Below are positions 1 through 9,379 of a DNA stretch of 64,000 bases, one piece after another. Below the pieces are notes generated by a model. It was given only the letters and a program-made list of their open reading frames with translations. It made no database searches and was not told where the DNA came from. Made by a program: the position numbers and the translations under genes. Numbering within the stretch: position 1 is the first letter of the stretch; the number at the start of each line of letters is the position of its first letter. The DNA comes from an uncultured Gammaproteobacteria bacterium (GTDB lineage Bacteria > Pseudomonadota > Gammaproteobacteria > Arenicellales > CAJQKF01): the NCBI GenBank assembly GCA_905478855.1, contig CAJQKF010000058.1, positions 1 to 64,000 of the forward strand, written 5' to 3'.

Positions 1-675
1 TCTGACGTTGCTGACGTGCAAGACAACAATCGTTTGAGCTTTGTTGGTCTGTCAGGATCTTTTGGTACAGTTACCATGGGTCGTGTATGGAGCGCTCTTT
101 TCAACCATGTTGGAACTAACGTTGATCCATCACAAAATGTTGGTGGTGATTCATACTGGCGTGCTGGTGGTACTTACCGTACTTCAAACACTCTGTCTTA
201 TGCTCACGGTACAGGCAACGTAAACTTCCAGATTGATATGGAATTAGACGGTTCAAATGCTGCTTCTAGCACAACTGATTCTTGGGCTGCTGCTGGTACT
301 TTCAAAGCAGGCGCTGCTTCTATCGCTCTTGGCTATCGTGACGTTAAAGACGATCATGAATACACAGGCATTAGCGCTAAAATCGGCCTGGGTGCAGTAA
401 ATATGCATGTTGGTTATAGCACTCAAGACGACGGTTCTGCTGATAACACAACTGGTGTTGCACTGGGTGTAAGTGGTGGTTCTGGCGATATTAGCTGGTG
501 GGCAATGGCTGAAGACGTATCTGATGATGATGATGGTACTGATTTCAGCGCAATTAACCTAAATGTTCTTCGAAACATGGGCGGCGGTACTAAAACTTAC
601 GTTGAAATCGCACTTGATGACAACGGCGGTTCTGATACCAACGAGATCATTCTTGGTCTGCGTAAAGATTTCTAA
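1..675 (+). CDS. Gram-negative outer-membrane porin, 3' part only
   Basis: The reading frame is open from base 1, so the start and signal peptide lie upstream of the window; about 224 residues remain. The protein is rich in Gly, Ser, Asp and Thr with alternating polar/hydrophobic stretches typical of beta-barrel strands. It ends in GLRKDF, a terminal Phe as used by the Bam machinery to recognise outer-membrane barrels. It should form a general diffusion channel in the outer membrane. Composition is strongly acidic (runs of Asp near the C-terminus), common in marine porins. A strong terminator follows the stop codon. Substrate preference cannot be read from the sequence. Confidence 0.85.
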   Translation, partial: SDVADVQDNNRLSFVGLSGSFGTVTMGRVWSALFNHVGTNVDPSQNVGGDSYWRAGGTYRTSNTLSYAHGTGNVNFQIDMELDGSNAASSTTDSWAAAGTFKAGAASIALGYRDVKDDHEYTGISAKIGLGAVNMHVGYSTQDDGSADNTTGVALGVSGGSGDISWWAMAEDVSDDDDGTDFSAINLNVLRNMGGGTKTYVEIALDDNGGSDTNEIILGLRKDF

Positions 676-705
676 GTCTGTTTAAGACTTCTTAATCGAG
701 AAAAA

Positions 706-730
706 GGGCGCTCATTGAGCGCCCTTTTTT
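706..730 (+). terminator. Rho-independent terminator after the porin gene
   Basis: An 8-9 bp GC-rich stem (GGGCGCTC / GAGCGCCC) with a 3-nt loop is followed by six T and preceded by five A, so it can work in both directions. It sits between two convergent genes, the porin and the TPR-sulfotransferase. Confidence 0.9.
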
Positions 731-781
731 AGTTCTACGTTTTATATTTATGAGTATGATGAAACTAAAATACTTATAAGG

Positions 782-2683
782 TTACAGTCCCTGGTTTTTA
801 AGTTCAGCACTTAGCGTAACCATCAACTTATCATAATTATTAATTCTTCCAACGCTGTTGGTATTTAATGGTTTTCGAACCTGCCAGGCGCTTATCGTTC
901 GAACCTCTCTGCCCTGCTGATAAAAATTCAGCACTTCGGAATTCCAATGTAAACCAAGTGTTGAAAATATTGGCTTAAGCTGCTCATCGGGAAACGCTAC
1001 AAGCCGTTCATAATTCACCGTATGAATTGGTATTTTGCATGTATTGCGCCAGTGATCCATGATATCGAAATAAATACGACAAAACTGCGCTAATTCCTTG
1101 TAGCTATAAGTGTAATCCATACCTTTAGGAAACCAATTAAAAAAAGCAGAAAGACACGTATCCAGAAGATTTCGTTGACACTCAATTATCTTCACCCCTG
1201 GCAACAGCATATGTATCAACCCAAGATGAAAAAAGTTGAAAGGCATTTTATCAATAACTAAACGTTGAGTCGGACTTTCCAACACCGATCGGTACGCCAA
1301 AGCAGTATCGGCAGAAAAACCAGAAATTTCCTTATCATCCAAAAATTTACAAAGTTCAGGGTAAGGGTCCTGTTTTGTTGATTCCAACTTTTGAACAAGT
1401 TGATTAATCACCAACATTTCCCCGCCTGGATGTACGCTCGGATCAGCACTAAGCATCTGTTCTAGAAGTGTCGTACCGCTACGCGGCAGCCCTACTATAA
1501 GTGCGATATCTTCGCCGTCACCTAACAGTGACGCCCTTGAAAGTAGTTCTGGCGTAAAAACGCTCCGAATTCTATCAACGTGTTGCGTTAATAGTTTGAT
1601 ATCAAAATTGAGAGTAGCCCTTCGAATATGATTGCCTTTTTCATAATGGCTCAACGCCTGATCAAAACGTCCACAATCGTCAAAAATTTTACCCAGAGTG
1701 AAATGCAATGCGGATTCACTCTGAGCTGCTAGCTTCTTTCCAAGTAAAGACTGCAAAGCTCTTACATCAGGATGACCACAATCTTCATACTTTTTTAAGC
1801 CTGATAAATGTCGCCATGCATCTACGTGCAGTGGGTCATGGATAAGAGCTCTACGCATGTAGTCCTCAGCTAATTCCCTTTCGCCCTCAATGGAATATAG
1901 AACTCCCAGGTTAGTTAGCAACGTAGGATTTTGTGAGTCGATTTCGAGACCACTCTTAAAAGTTTCTTTCGCTATGGCTGATTTACCCAATAATGTCTGA
2001 CAATTTCCCAGTCTTACACAATAATCGATCGTTGGATAACATCCATATAGTTTTATGAGAACCGGCTCAAGATCATCTATTCGTTGTTGATCATCTAAAA
2101 TACCGGCCAATCCTAGTAGGGCTTTTTGATCAATTGAGTGAAATTCCAGTATGTTCCTATAAAGTGTTTCCGCTCTCTCTGTTTCGCCATTCAACACTAG
2201 ACTCATTGCTAGGTTTAATTGGTAAACCGGGTTTTCAGGAGATTTAGTGAATGCCATATCATAGTACTTGACCGACTCTTTAAAATTGCCTAGTTCACCA
2301 TACACCGTGGCTAGATCATTCAATTCATCATTCGAAATTACACCGAGTCTAATCAGTACCTTATATGCCTTAATGCTTTCCTGAAACTGTCGTGAATCCC
2401 TGCAACAGCGAGCTAGATTTTGCCACAGATCAATCTGCTCGGGCTTCACGACAACACACCGTTTATAAAACCCGGACGCTTCTCTAAACATACCAAGCTG
2501 CTGATGTGTAGCACCCAAATTAAACATGATGGAGTAGTTACTTGGTGCCAGCTTGTCTGCTTTCTTCAGTCGAGCTAACGCCGACTTGAAATCCCCAGAC
2601 TGGAGAAATTCTACTGCACTCGAAAATAGGGTTCGTATTTTCTCTGGGTTTGCTAAATTATTTTTTCGTGATTGTTTAGACAT
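782..2683 (-). CDS. TPR-repeat sulfotransferase
   Basis: This 633-residue protein has an N-terminal half of tandem tetratricopeptide repeats (about residues 15-350) and a C-terminal sulfotransferase domain (about 390-630). The PAPS 5'-phosphosulfate loop is visible as VGLPRSGTTLLEQ near residues 397-409, followed by SVHPGGE. It should transfer sulfate from PAPS to an unknown acceptor that the TPR region may recruit. The start codon shares one base with the stop of the upstream oxygenase gene (TGATG), and no Shine-Dalgarno sequence is visible, so translation is probably coupled. No PAPS-synthesis gene lies nearby. The acceptor could be a protein, glycan or small molecule. Confidence 0.85.
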   Translation of the reverse strand: MSKQSRKNNLANPEKIRTLFSSAVEFLQSGDFKSALARLKKADKLAPSNYSIMFNLGATHQQLGMFREASGFYKRCVVVKPEQIDLWQNLARCCRDSRQFQESIKAYKVLIRLGVISNDELNDLATVYGELGNFKESVKYYDMAFTKSPENPVYQLNLAMSLVLNGETERAETLYRNILEFHSIDQKALLGLAGILDDQQRIDDLEPVLIKLYGCYPTIDYCVRLGNCQTLLGKSAIAKETFKSGLEIDSQNPTLLTNLGVLYSIEGERELAEDYMRRALIHDPLHVDAWRHLSGLKKYEDCGHPDVRALQSLLGKKLAAQSESALHFTLGKIFDDCGRFDQALSHYEKGNHIRRATLNFDIKLLTQHVDRIRSVFTPELLSRASLLGDGEDIALIVGLPRSGTTLLEQMLSADPSVHPGGEMLVINQLVQKLESTKQDPYPELCKFLDDKEISGFSADTALAYRSVLESPTQRLVIDKMPFNFFHLGLIHMLLPGVKIIECQRNLLDTCLSAFFNWFPKGMDYTYSYKELAQFCRIYFDIMDHWRNTCKIPIHTVNYERLVAFPDEQLKPIFSTLGLHWNSEVLNFYQQGREVRTISAWQVRKPLNTNSVGRINNYDKLMVTLSAELKNQGL

Positions 2684-3381
2684 CAGGAAAAGGAGTAACC
2701 ATATCGAAGCTCAGTATCGCCATTAACTTGCGCGTGAAACGAAACAATAACTCGATCATCCTCACCGGCATAAGGATAGACCATATGTTTAAGATGAGAC
2801 GGAAAAATAACTAATTTCCCATCTTCAGGGTAGGAATCAATACTGTGGTCCTGTAAGTACAGATTGCCAATATCTCCATGACCTCCTGCTGTAATTTCCA
2901 TTTGCGGACCATAAAACCGAGTAATTCCATTTGGCATTCCGTTACTCGCCAATTCGCTCGCATTTTTGCTGGCATTTCCGGATTGCACGTAATACACGCC
3001 AGACCATGAACAATTGCCGTGGATATGGGTTTCGTGAAACCCATAATCATTGGTAATTTGAAACCATATCCCTGTAACGTCAATATGAATATTACTTGTT
3101 TCCTTCCAATAAGGAGCATTTACGTGTGAGGCAATTTCAAAAACACCATCCATAATAAATTTGCTCAATCTTTCCATAGATGGATGTTTAATAATTTTAT
3201 CTAAATTATCTGGCGATGAATATACCGACCCCTGATTGCGTGGATTAGAACGTTTGTATTCGTAGAACAATCCTAGTAGATCTGGATTTATTTTTTGATG
3301 GGCTCCAAACTTTTTAGTCAAAACGGGTACTGCCCAGTGACTACTTATATTTGGGTTTTTTTTTACAACCGGTTTGGCCAA
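2683..3381 (-). CDS. Putative 2OG-Fe(II) oxygenase (TIGR02466-like)
   Basis: The protein has 232 residues. The C-terminal half carries a jelly-roll oxygenase pattern: HETHIHGNCSWSGVYYV supplies candidate iron-binding His residues, and LVIFPSHLKHMVYPY followed by DRVIVSFH supplies the distal His and the region that normally binds 2-oxoglutarate. It probably hydroxylates an unknown substrate. Translation likely starts at a TTG, chosen because GAGG lies eight bases upstream. Its stop overlaps the ATG of the sulfotransferase by one base, so the two are co-expressed. The exact iron ligands are not certain from reading alone. Confidence 0.75.
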   Translation of the reverse strand: MAKPVVKKNPNISSHWAVPVLTKKFGAHQKINPDLLGLFYEYKRSNPRNQGSVYSSPDNLDKIIKHPSMERLSKFIMDGVFEIASHVNAPYWKETSNIHIDVTGIWFQITNDYGFHETHIHGNCSWSGVYYVQSGNASKNASELASNGMPNGITRFYGPQMEITAGGHGDIGNLYLQDHSIDSYPEDGKLVIFPSHLKHMVYPYAGEDDRVIVSFHAQVNGDTELRYGYSFS

Positions 3382-3487
3382 TTTTTAATCCTCAGAATTC
3401 ACTATGCGTTGTTAGCCATGAAAGCTTACGCGTAAAAATCTGATTATATCCGCCCTTACAGATTGAACCAAATGGAATCGACGAAAT

Positions 3488-3994
3488 CTATTTCAGAGTG
3501 GCAAGATTACCTAATGCCTGATGAACTTCATTAACAGACAATTCTAGCGAATGAAAGTCTCGATCAACCGTCCGTTGGCAACGTAGCCTAACAATATTCT
3601 TATCGGTTTTTGAAGAAAGCTCAAAATCTAACTGCAGATCGATGGGTCCTGGATCATCACCATTTAGCGAGCTGATTATTGAATAGCCACCAATTGGCTG
3701 GCGACGTCGAACGCGTTCGACTACATATATATCTGGCTGAACCACCACCTCACCTGAAAAGGAGGCAACTGTTTTCACTTCTACACTGCAATAAGGTTGC
3801 CATTGATCTATATTGACAAATTTTTTTGGTTCGCCATTTTGAACAAAACTACGAGCCCACCCGGTCTCAATAGAAAGCGCAGTGCCGAGCTCGAAGTAGC
3901 GCATGTGTTCAGTCGATGCCATTGCGGGTGTCGATAACACAAATAAAAAGGCAACCCGCCTGACTAAATTTATATACTTACGAAAACGGCTCAT
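3488..3994 (-). CDS. Secreted protein of unknown function
   Basis: The 168-residue protein starts with a basic stretch and hydrophobic segment ending in PAMAS, a plausible signal peptide cleaved near residue 27. The mature part contains two Cys residues (in PYCSVEV and LRCQRTV) that could form a disulfide, a basic VRRRQ patch, and ends in ALGNLATLK. I have the impression of an uncharacterised gammaproteobacterial exported family with this ending, but I cannot assign a function. It lies between the oxygenase/sulfotransferase pair and the stress-protein gene, all on the same strand. No clear ribosome binding site precedes the ATG. Confidence 0.7.
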   Translation of the reverse strand: MSRFRKYINLVRRVAFLFVLSTPAMASTEHMRYFELGTALSIETGWARSFVQNGEPKKFVNIDQWQPYCSVEVKTVASFSGEVVVQPDIYVVERVRRRQPIGGYSIISSLNGDDPGPIDLQLDFELSSKTDKNIVRLRCQRTVDRDFHSLELSVNEVHQALGNLATLK

Positions 3995-4024
3995 TTTAGT
4001 TATTCACTAACCAGTAAATAATTT

Positions 4025-4450
4025 CTACAAACGAACAATCATTACAGACGCTGTAGCTCGCTGAGCAACCTTTGTACCTACCGAGCCCAGGATTGCATCC
4101 GATAAGCGATCAGACATCTTTGAACCAATTAAAATCAGATCACTCTTACGTCGTTTGGCAACTTTAAGAATTTCATCAGCTCGTTTCCCTTCTGATATGC
4201 TCATGGTTACTTTTGCTGACATCTTACCGACAACTAATGCAGCCAATTTTTCCTCCAGTATTTTACGAGCTTTACTCTTTGCATCAGCTGGAAAGTACGT
4301 TGCTACAATTGGCATGCCAAATCCAGGCATTACTGTCATCACATGCAAGGAACTGCCAAATTGCTCCGCAAGTTGATTCGCAATTTTTAAAATTTCTACA
4401 GCCTGCCCCGTTCGTTGCATGTCAATTGGTACAAGTATCTTCTTAAACAT
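4025..4450 (-). CDS. Universal stress protein (UspA family)
   Basis: This single-domain, 141-residue Usp protein starts with KILVPIDMQ and has the C-terminal signature LILIGSKMSDRLSDAILGS...VAQRATASVMIVRL, matching the ATP-binding G-2X-G-9X-G-type loop region of the family. The start is supported by AGGAG eight bases upstream. It lies 40 bp downstream of the fused TRAP permease gene on the same strand. Usp proteins next to TRAP transporters are known (TeaD regulates TeaABC), so a role in adjusting this transporter is plausible but inferred. Confidence 0.9.
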   Translation of the reverse strand: MFKKILVPIDMQRTGQAVEILKIANQLAEQFGSSLHVMTVMPGFGMPIVATYFPADAKSKARKILEEKLAALVVGKMSAKVTMSISEGKRADEILKVAKRRKSDLILIGSKMSDRLSDAILGSVGTKVAQRATASVMIVRL

Positions 4451-4490
4451 TGTCTATCTCCTAGAAATGTGTGGACGAATATTCTTCAGT

Positions 4491-7076
4491 TTATACAAGT
4501 TCTTGTTCTTTTCGCTTTTTCTGAGAGAAAACGACAATCATAAGTAAAAGAAATGCCGGTAAAAACATCCATTGTTTTGCTGCGCGATCGGATTTCACTT
4601 GCACATCAGCAATTTCCCAATCGAAGTCAATTTTCTGCCGTTCTGCAGGACCACCGAATGTTAGGTTGTCCACAAAGAATCGACCTTCTTCCTCTCTAAG
4701 CTCAAGTCCTGCTGACTCCTGCAATCGGGCTTGACCCTCAGCGACAGGCCCCATAGGTAGCATTACTACCTTATCGACTGGATCACCCTCAAGGGTTTCA
4801 CCAACTACATGCACACGTAACTGAGCATTTTCAGGCAGATCCGCTGCTATATCATAAATTTGTGCAGCATCGACTTTGACCAGTGGTGGTGTAATTTGGT
4901 CCATCCAAAAGCCCGGTCTAAAAAGCGTAAAAACAACTAAAAGTAAAATAATAGTTTCCCACCATTTACTTCGGGTTAAGAACCACCCTTGAGTTGCGGC
5001 AGCAAATAACAACATACCGGTAAGTGCTGAAACCACTACAACGAACAGGTGCCCTACGCCAGTAATGCCAATTAACAATAATTCGGTATTAAAGATGAAC
5101 ATAAATGGCAATATGGCAGTACGAATATCATAAGTAAAACCCTGAATACCCGTTTTTATTGGATCGCCACCAGATATTGCGGATGCGGCATAAGCCGCTA
5201 GCCCCACAGGCGGAGTGTCATCGGCCAATATGCCAAAATAAAACACAAAGAGATGAACAGCAATTAAAGGTACGATCAGACCGTTCGCCGCACCGACTGT
5301 TACGATAACCGGTGCCATAAGCGACGAGACCACAATATAGTTAGCTGTTGTTGGAAGTCCCATGCCCAAAATTAAGCTAATAATCGCCGTAAAAATCAGC
5401 ATTAATATAAGGTTCCCGGCGGAAATAAATTCAACAAGTTCGGACATAACAAGCCCAATACCTGTAAGGGTTACAGTACCCAAAATAATCCCTGCACAAC
5501 CAGTTGCGACCGCTATACCGATCATATTCCGTGCACCGGCAACCATACCACTGACAAAATCATCAATTCCTTCTCGGTACGCTTCGTTTATATTTGTCGC
5601 TTTACGGATCATTGCTTTCAATGGCTTATGAGTAACCAGAATTAGGACCATAAATAGTGTGGCATAAAATGCGGATAAGCCGGGAGATAAGCGTTCAACG
5701 GTTAAACACCAGATTAATACCATAACGGGTAATAGATAATATAAACCGGACTTTACGATCGGCCCCGGCATAGGCAGCTGATCAATTTCATCACTTCTGC
5801 CCAGTTCTGGAAAATTCGTTGAATACTTCAACAAAGCTAAATAAGCGACGATTAATATTGCAGAAGACACCCAAAAAGTTGCCGCACCAAATACATCCTT
5901 TACCCAACTAAAGCCGTAATAGCACATGCCAGACAAAATGACGATGCCGAGCACATTAACTACAAACACCATTGCGCTTTGATACCAAGCCTTTTCGACT
6001 GGCCGTTTTAATCCTTCCAAACCAGCTTTGCAGGCCTCCAGATGCACAATATAGACCAAAGCTATATATGAAATTATTGCAGGTAGAAACGCATGTTTGA
6101 TGACCTCAATATAGGAAATTCCAACAAACTCAATCATCAAAAAGGCGGCTGCACCCATTACTGGTGGCGTTAACTGACCATTGGTTGACGATGCCACTTC
6201 AACAGCACCGGCTTTTTCAGCGGAAAAACCTACTCGCTTCATCAAAGGAATAGTGAAAGTACCGGTCGTTACAACATTTGCGATAGAAGAGCCGGACACA
6301 AGCCCAGTTAGCCCAGAAGAAACTACAGCAGCCTTAGCTGGTCCGCCTTTCATATGCCCAAGCAAGGAAAAAGCAACCCAAATAAAGTAGTTTCCTGCTC
6401 CTGCTCTTTCTAGTAATGAACCAAAAAGTACGAAAAGAAATACCATGGAAGTTGAAACGCTAAGCGCAACACCAAAAACCCCTTCCTGAGTTAGCCACAT
6501 ATGTGACATGGCTTTGTTAAATGACGCTCCCTTCCAAGCAATAACCTCTGGCGCAAGATGTCCAAAAAATACGTAACCTAAAAATATGGCCGCTATAACC
6601 ATCAACGGTGGGCCAAGGGCACGACGTGCAGCCTCAAGCACCAATACAATACCTATTGCCGCTAACACGACGTCCAAGGTCTCAGGAATACCTGTTCGTT
6701 CGGCGAGTTGAAGGGCAAAAACCGATAAGTACATACTGACACACACACCAAGGATCGCTAGCCCCCAATCTTGAAACGGAATTTTGTCTCGTGGTGATGA
6801 TTTCAAAGCAGGATAGGCAAGAAATGCTAGAAATAATGCGAATGCTAAATGGATTGAGCGTGTGTCGGTATTATTTAAAACTGGAATAATATGGCCAACC
6901 ATATAGGGTAACGGCGAAGCAATCCAGAGTTGAAATACCGACCAGGCAAAGGCTACCCAAAGCAGTGCCTTGCCAACATTTCCTGAAGGATTTCGCGCAC
7001 CGGTATCGGTTGCTGCGAGCATCTCTTCTAATTGATCATGATCGATCGCATGGTCATCTTCTGGAATTGAACTCAT
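4491..7076 (-). CDS. TRAP transporter fused permease (4TM/12TM) with DUF3394-like tail
   Basis: An 861-residue integral membrane protein joins the small (DctQ-like) and large (DctM-like) TRAP subunits, as in TAXI-type TRAP systems. Many hydrophobic helices are visible. The large-subunit core contains SSGLTGLVSGSSIANVVTTG and the repeated LGMGLPTTANYIV and DDTPPVGLAAYAASAI motifs. After the helices comes a soluble segment of about 110 residues and one last helix with a KKRKEQ end, resembling DUF3394. It should import an organic acid or amino acid with a sodium gradient, using the TAXI receptor encoded just upstream on the same strand. A terminator-like hairpin separates the two genes, so the permease is probably made in smaller amounts. 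Confidence 0.9.
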   Translation of the reverse strand: MSSIPEDDHAIDHDQLEEMLAATDTGARNPSGNVGKALLWVAFAWSVFQLWIASPLPYMVGHIIPVLNNTDTRSIHLAFALFLAFLAYPALKSSPRDKIPFQDWGLAILGVCVSMYLSVFALQLAERTGIPETLDVVLAAIGIVLVLEAARRALGPPLMVIAAIFLGYVFFGHLAPEVIAWKGASFNKAMSHMWLTQEGVFGVALSVSTSMVFLFVLFGSLLERAGAGNYFIWVAFSLLGHMKGGPAKAAVVSSGLTGLVSGSSIANVVTTGTFTIPLMKRVGFSAEKAGAVEVASSTNGQLTPPVMGAAAFLMIEFVGISYIEVIKHAFLPAIISYIALVYIVHLEACKAGLEGLKRPVEKAWYQSAMVFVVNVLGIVILSGMCYYGFSWVKDVFGAATFWVSSAILIVAYLALLKYSTNFPELGRSDEIDQLPMPGPIVKSGLYYLLPVMVLIWCLTVERLSPGLSAFYATLFMVLILVTHKPLKAMIRKATNINEAYREGIDDFVSGMVAGARNMIGIAVATGCAGIILGTVTLTGIGLVMSELVEFISAGNLILMLIFTAIISLILGMGLPTTANYIVVSSLMAPVIVTVGAANGLIVPLIAVHLFVFYFGILADDTPPVGLAAYAASAISGGDPIKTGIQGFTYDIRTAILPFMFIFNTELLLIGITGVGHLFVVVVSALTGMLLFAAATQGWFLTRSKWWETIILLLVVFTLFRPGFWMDQITPPLVKVDAAQIYDIAADLPENAQLRVHVVGETLEGDPVDKVVMLPMGPVAEGQARLQESAGLELREEEGRFFVDNLTFGGPAERQKIDFDWEIADVQVKSDRAAKQWMFLPAFLLLMIVVFSQKKRKEQELV

Positions 7077-7180
7077 ATCGAACTGCCCTTTTTATATTTT
7101 CTGGTTGCAAATACTATATGTGGCGAACTAGGGGTTTATTATAATTGTTACTAAGTTCCAACATATTGATCAAAATAAAA

Positions 7181-7205
7181 CGGGGAGCAATTGCTCCCCG
7201 TTTTG
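7181..7205 (-). terminator. Hairpin terminator/attenuator between TAXI receptor and TRAP permease
   Basis: A perfect 20-bp palindrome (CGGGGAGCAA / TTGCTCCCCG) lies between four A and four T. On the minus strand it follows the receptor stop codon by about 14 bp. It may stop most transcripts after the receptor gene, giving receptor excess over permease. Confidence 0.85.
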
Positions 7206-7214
7206 GCAACAAAC

Positions 7215-8204
7215 TTACAGCCAGCCGCGTTCCTTATAGTACTTAGCAGCACCATCGTGCAAAGGCGCAGATAAGGCGTCAGAAATCATTTCCGATTCTT
7301 TCAGATGCGCAAACGCTGGGTGTAATTTTTTGAAGTCATCAAAATTGTCGAACACAGCTTTAACGATCTGATATACAACATTTTCTTCAACAGCTGTAGA
7401 GCTTACAAAAGTAGCACCTACACCAAATGTTGGAGTGTCATCATCGTTACCCCGATACATGCCACCAGGAATTGTCGCGGTGCGATAAAAGGCATTGTCT
7501 GCAACTAACTGATCAACAGCTTCGCCATTAACCTCAACAAAAACTACATCACAGGTTGTAGCTGCTTCCTTATTTAAGGCTGATGGGTTACCAACTAACC
7601 AGAAAAAAGCATCAATTTTGTTATCACATAACGCACCAGGAGTCTCAGATGACTTCATTTGAGCCGCCAACTTAAGATCGTCATTTGTGTGGCCCATTGC
7701 GCCCCAGAGAACATTCCAGGTAGCTTCTGTTCCTGACCCCGCATTACCGATATTTACACGCTTGCCAACTAGATCACTGATATGTTTAATACCGGAATCT
7801 GCACGAGCTACTAAGCTCACAGGCTCTGCATGTACTGAAAATACCGCACGAAGATCTTCAAACGGACCCGCTTTGATAAATGCTTCTTTACCGGTGCCGT
7901 TATAAGCATGGTACTGCCAGTCCGATTGAGCAACACCTAGGTCAAGCTCACCAGCGCGAATAGTATTGATGTTATACACAGAGCCACCAGTAGACTCAAC
8001 AGAACAACGCACACCATGTTCTTTCCGACCTTTGTTAACCAAACGACAAATTGCCCCGCCAGTTGGATAATAAACACCAGTGATACCGCCGGTGCCGATG
8101 GTGACGAAGGTATCTGCAGCACTAGCGGTCAAACTGCCTATAGCACCACTCAATGTAAAAATGGTAGCGGCAAGACCGGCACCAAAGCTTTTAGTTGAAA
8201 ACAT
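7215..8204 (-). CDS. TAXI-family TRAP transporter solute receptor
   Basis: This periplasmic solute-binding protein has about 329 residues. The start at 8204 is chosen because GGAGG precedes the ATG and the product then begins directly with a signal peptide (MFSTKSF... ending near SLTASA/AD). The hallmark TAXI start FVTIGTGGITGVYYPTGGAICRLVN follows, then SGGSVYNINTIRAGELDLGVAQSDW and GKRVNIGNAGSGTEATW. It captures the substrate for the fused permease encoded downstream. Divergence from the RpiR/aminotransferase/BKACE genes suggests that this substrate is the one the neighbouring enzymes degrade. The ligand cannot be read from sequence; TAXI receptors bind glutamate, 2-oxoglutarate and other acids. 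Confidence 0.93.
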   Translation of the reverse strand: MFSTKSFGAGLAATIFTLSGAIGSLTASAADTFVTIGTGGITGVYYPTGGAICRLVNKGRKEHGVRCSVESTGGSVYNINTIRAGELDLGVAQSDWQYHAYNGTGKEAFIKAGPFEDLRAVFSVHAEPVSLVARADSGIKHISDLVGKRVNIGNAGSGTEATWNVLWGAMGHTNDDLKLAAQMKSSETPGALCDNKIDAFFWLVGNPSALNKEAATTCDVVFVEVNGEAVDQLVADNAFYRTATIPGGMYRGNDDDTPTFGVGATFVSSTAVEENVVYQIVKAVFDNFDDFKKLHPAFAHLKESEMISDALSAPLHDGAAKYYKERGWL

Positions 8205-8301
8205 ATTGTTCCTCCACGGAATGAAAATTGTAGTTGCAAAATTAACATGCAATGCACGATTGAAATTTTACTGATTCCGTCCCGCCAGTTTAGATCCTTT
8301 T

Positions 8302-8323
8302 GATTACGGAAGATTCTGTAATC
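8302..8323. promoter_or_regulatory. Candidate RpiR operator (22-bp dyad)
   Basis: An imperfect palindrome has arms GATTACnGAA and TTCnGTAATC around a 2-bp centre; 18 of 22 positions are symmetric. It lies almost midway in the 233-bp gap between the divergent TAXI-receptor and RpiR-regulator genes. The same gap holds TGCAATGCA (8248-8256) and its inverse TGCATTGCA (8334-8342). Binding by the adjacent regulator is inferred. Confidence 0.5.
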
Positions 8324-8437
8324 ATGACTAGAATGCATTGCACATTTGCAGATGACATGACAACGCAATTTATCATTGCATTACAACATGTGAATCAACT
8401 AACATACGGTTAAGATTTTTCGATACGGACACAAAAC

Positions 8438-9346
8438 TTGGTTACTAGCCAAACCACCGCTCACGATTTGCGATCATTAAAGGAATTGCTATCCAAGATA
8501 CGATCTGGCACATCAACAATTACTCTGGGAACGAGGGCATTTAACGTTCTCGCAAGATTAATAGACGAGCCGCAGATGACCGCTGTATCCTCTATTACTG
8601 ATCTTGCCAGGATTCTGGAGGTTAATGCTTCTACACTGACAAGACTGGCAAAACGTTTGGGTTATCGCGGTTTCAACGAACTTCAATCCGTATTTCGTCG
8701 ACATATCGTTGATTCCGGCGCATCATATTACAGCAGACAGGTGGATCAACTTATTCACCCAGCAGCAGATACTGATCATGCCCTTGATGTTTTCAATCAG
8801 GTTGTTGAAGACGAACTGGAAAACCTGCGAAAGCTAAGAAATGGTATTGATGTTTCATTACTTAGTGAAGCAGCTATGTTATTAAAAAATGCGCGAAAAG
8901 TGCGCGTACATGGATTACGCCAATTCTACTCTCTCGCTAATTTCTTCACCTACGGGTTAGGGTTAATCCGAGATCGTGTGTCAGGTCTGGGCGATGCCGG
9001 TCATGGCGTAGCTCATGCATTATCGCAATTAAACGAACAAGACTGCCTTGTTGTTCTGGGCTGCACCCCCTACACAAGAGCCACTATTCTCGCCTGCGAA
9101 GTTGCTCACGACATGGGAATTCCGGTTATTGCATTGACAGACTCCAGCGCCTCCCTGCTTGCCGCAAATGCCGATTGTTGCTTTGTGATTCCTTCGACGG
9201 GTCGATTCTATGCAAATAGTACCGCTGCTTGGGCAGCATTGTTGGAAGGATTGTTAACACTTGTTGCCAAGGAACTTGGCGAAGAAGCCATCAAAACCCT
9301 TAAAACGCGGGAAGCATTAATAGAACGACTTGGAATTTCTATTTAA
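8438..9346 (+). CDS. MurR/RpiR-family transcriptional regulator
   Basis: The protein has about 302 residues. The N-terminal helix-turn-helix (about residues 40-85) contains SITDLARILEVNASTLTRLAKRLGY, typical of HTH_6. A SIS domain follows (about 135-280) with LVVLGCTPYTRATI and IPVIALTDSSASLLAANAD, which would bind a phosphorylated sugar or another acid ligand. The only plausible start in this frame after the upstream stop is a TTG; no strong ribosome binding site is visible. It is divergent from the TAXI-TRAP genes and heads a same-strand run with the aminotransferase and BKACE genes (gaps of about 33 and 9 bp). It should control both directions in response to the imported substrate or a catabolite. 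Confidence 0.88.
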   Translation: MVTSQTTAHDLRSLKELLSKIRSGTSTITLGTRAFNVLARLIDEPQMTAVSSITDLARILEVNASTLTRLAKRLGYRGFNELQSVFRRHIVDSGASYYSRQVDQLIHPAADTDHALDVFNQVVEDELENLRKLRNGIDVSLLSEAAMLLKNARKVRVHGLRQFYSLANFFTYGLGLIRDRVSGLGDAGHGVAHALSQLNEQDCLVVLGCTPYTRATILACEVAHDMGIPVIALTDSSASLLAANADCCFVIPSTGRFYANSTAAWAALLEGLLTLVAKELGEEAIKTLKTREALIERLGISI

Positions 9347-9379
9347 CTTCTCTTTTCACACTTGCCTATTATTACAACC

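Noticed and set aside
2811-3119. A 102-residue open frame inside the 2OG-oxygenase gene on the same strand
   Set aside because: It is a shifted-frame shadow of a gene with clear motifs and has no recognisable features.
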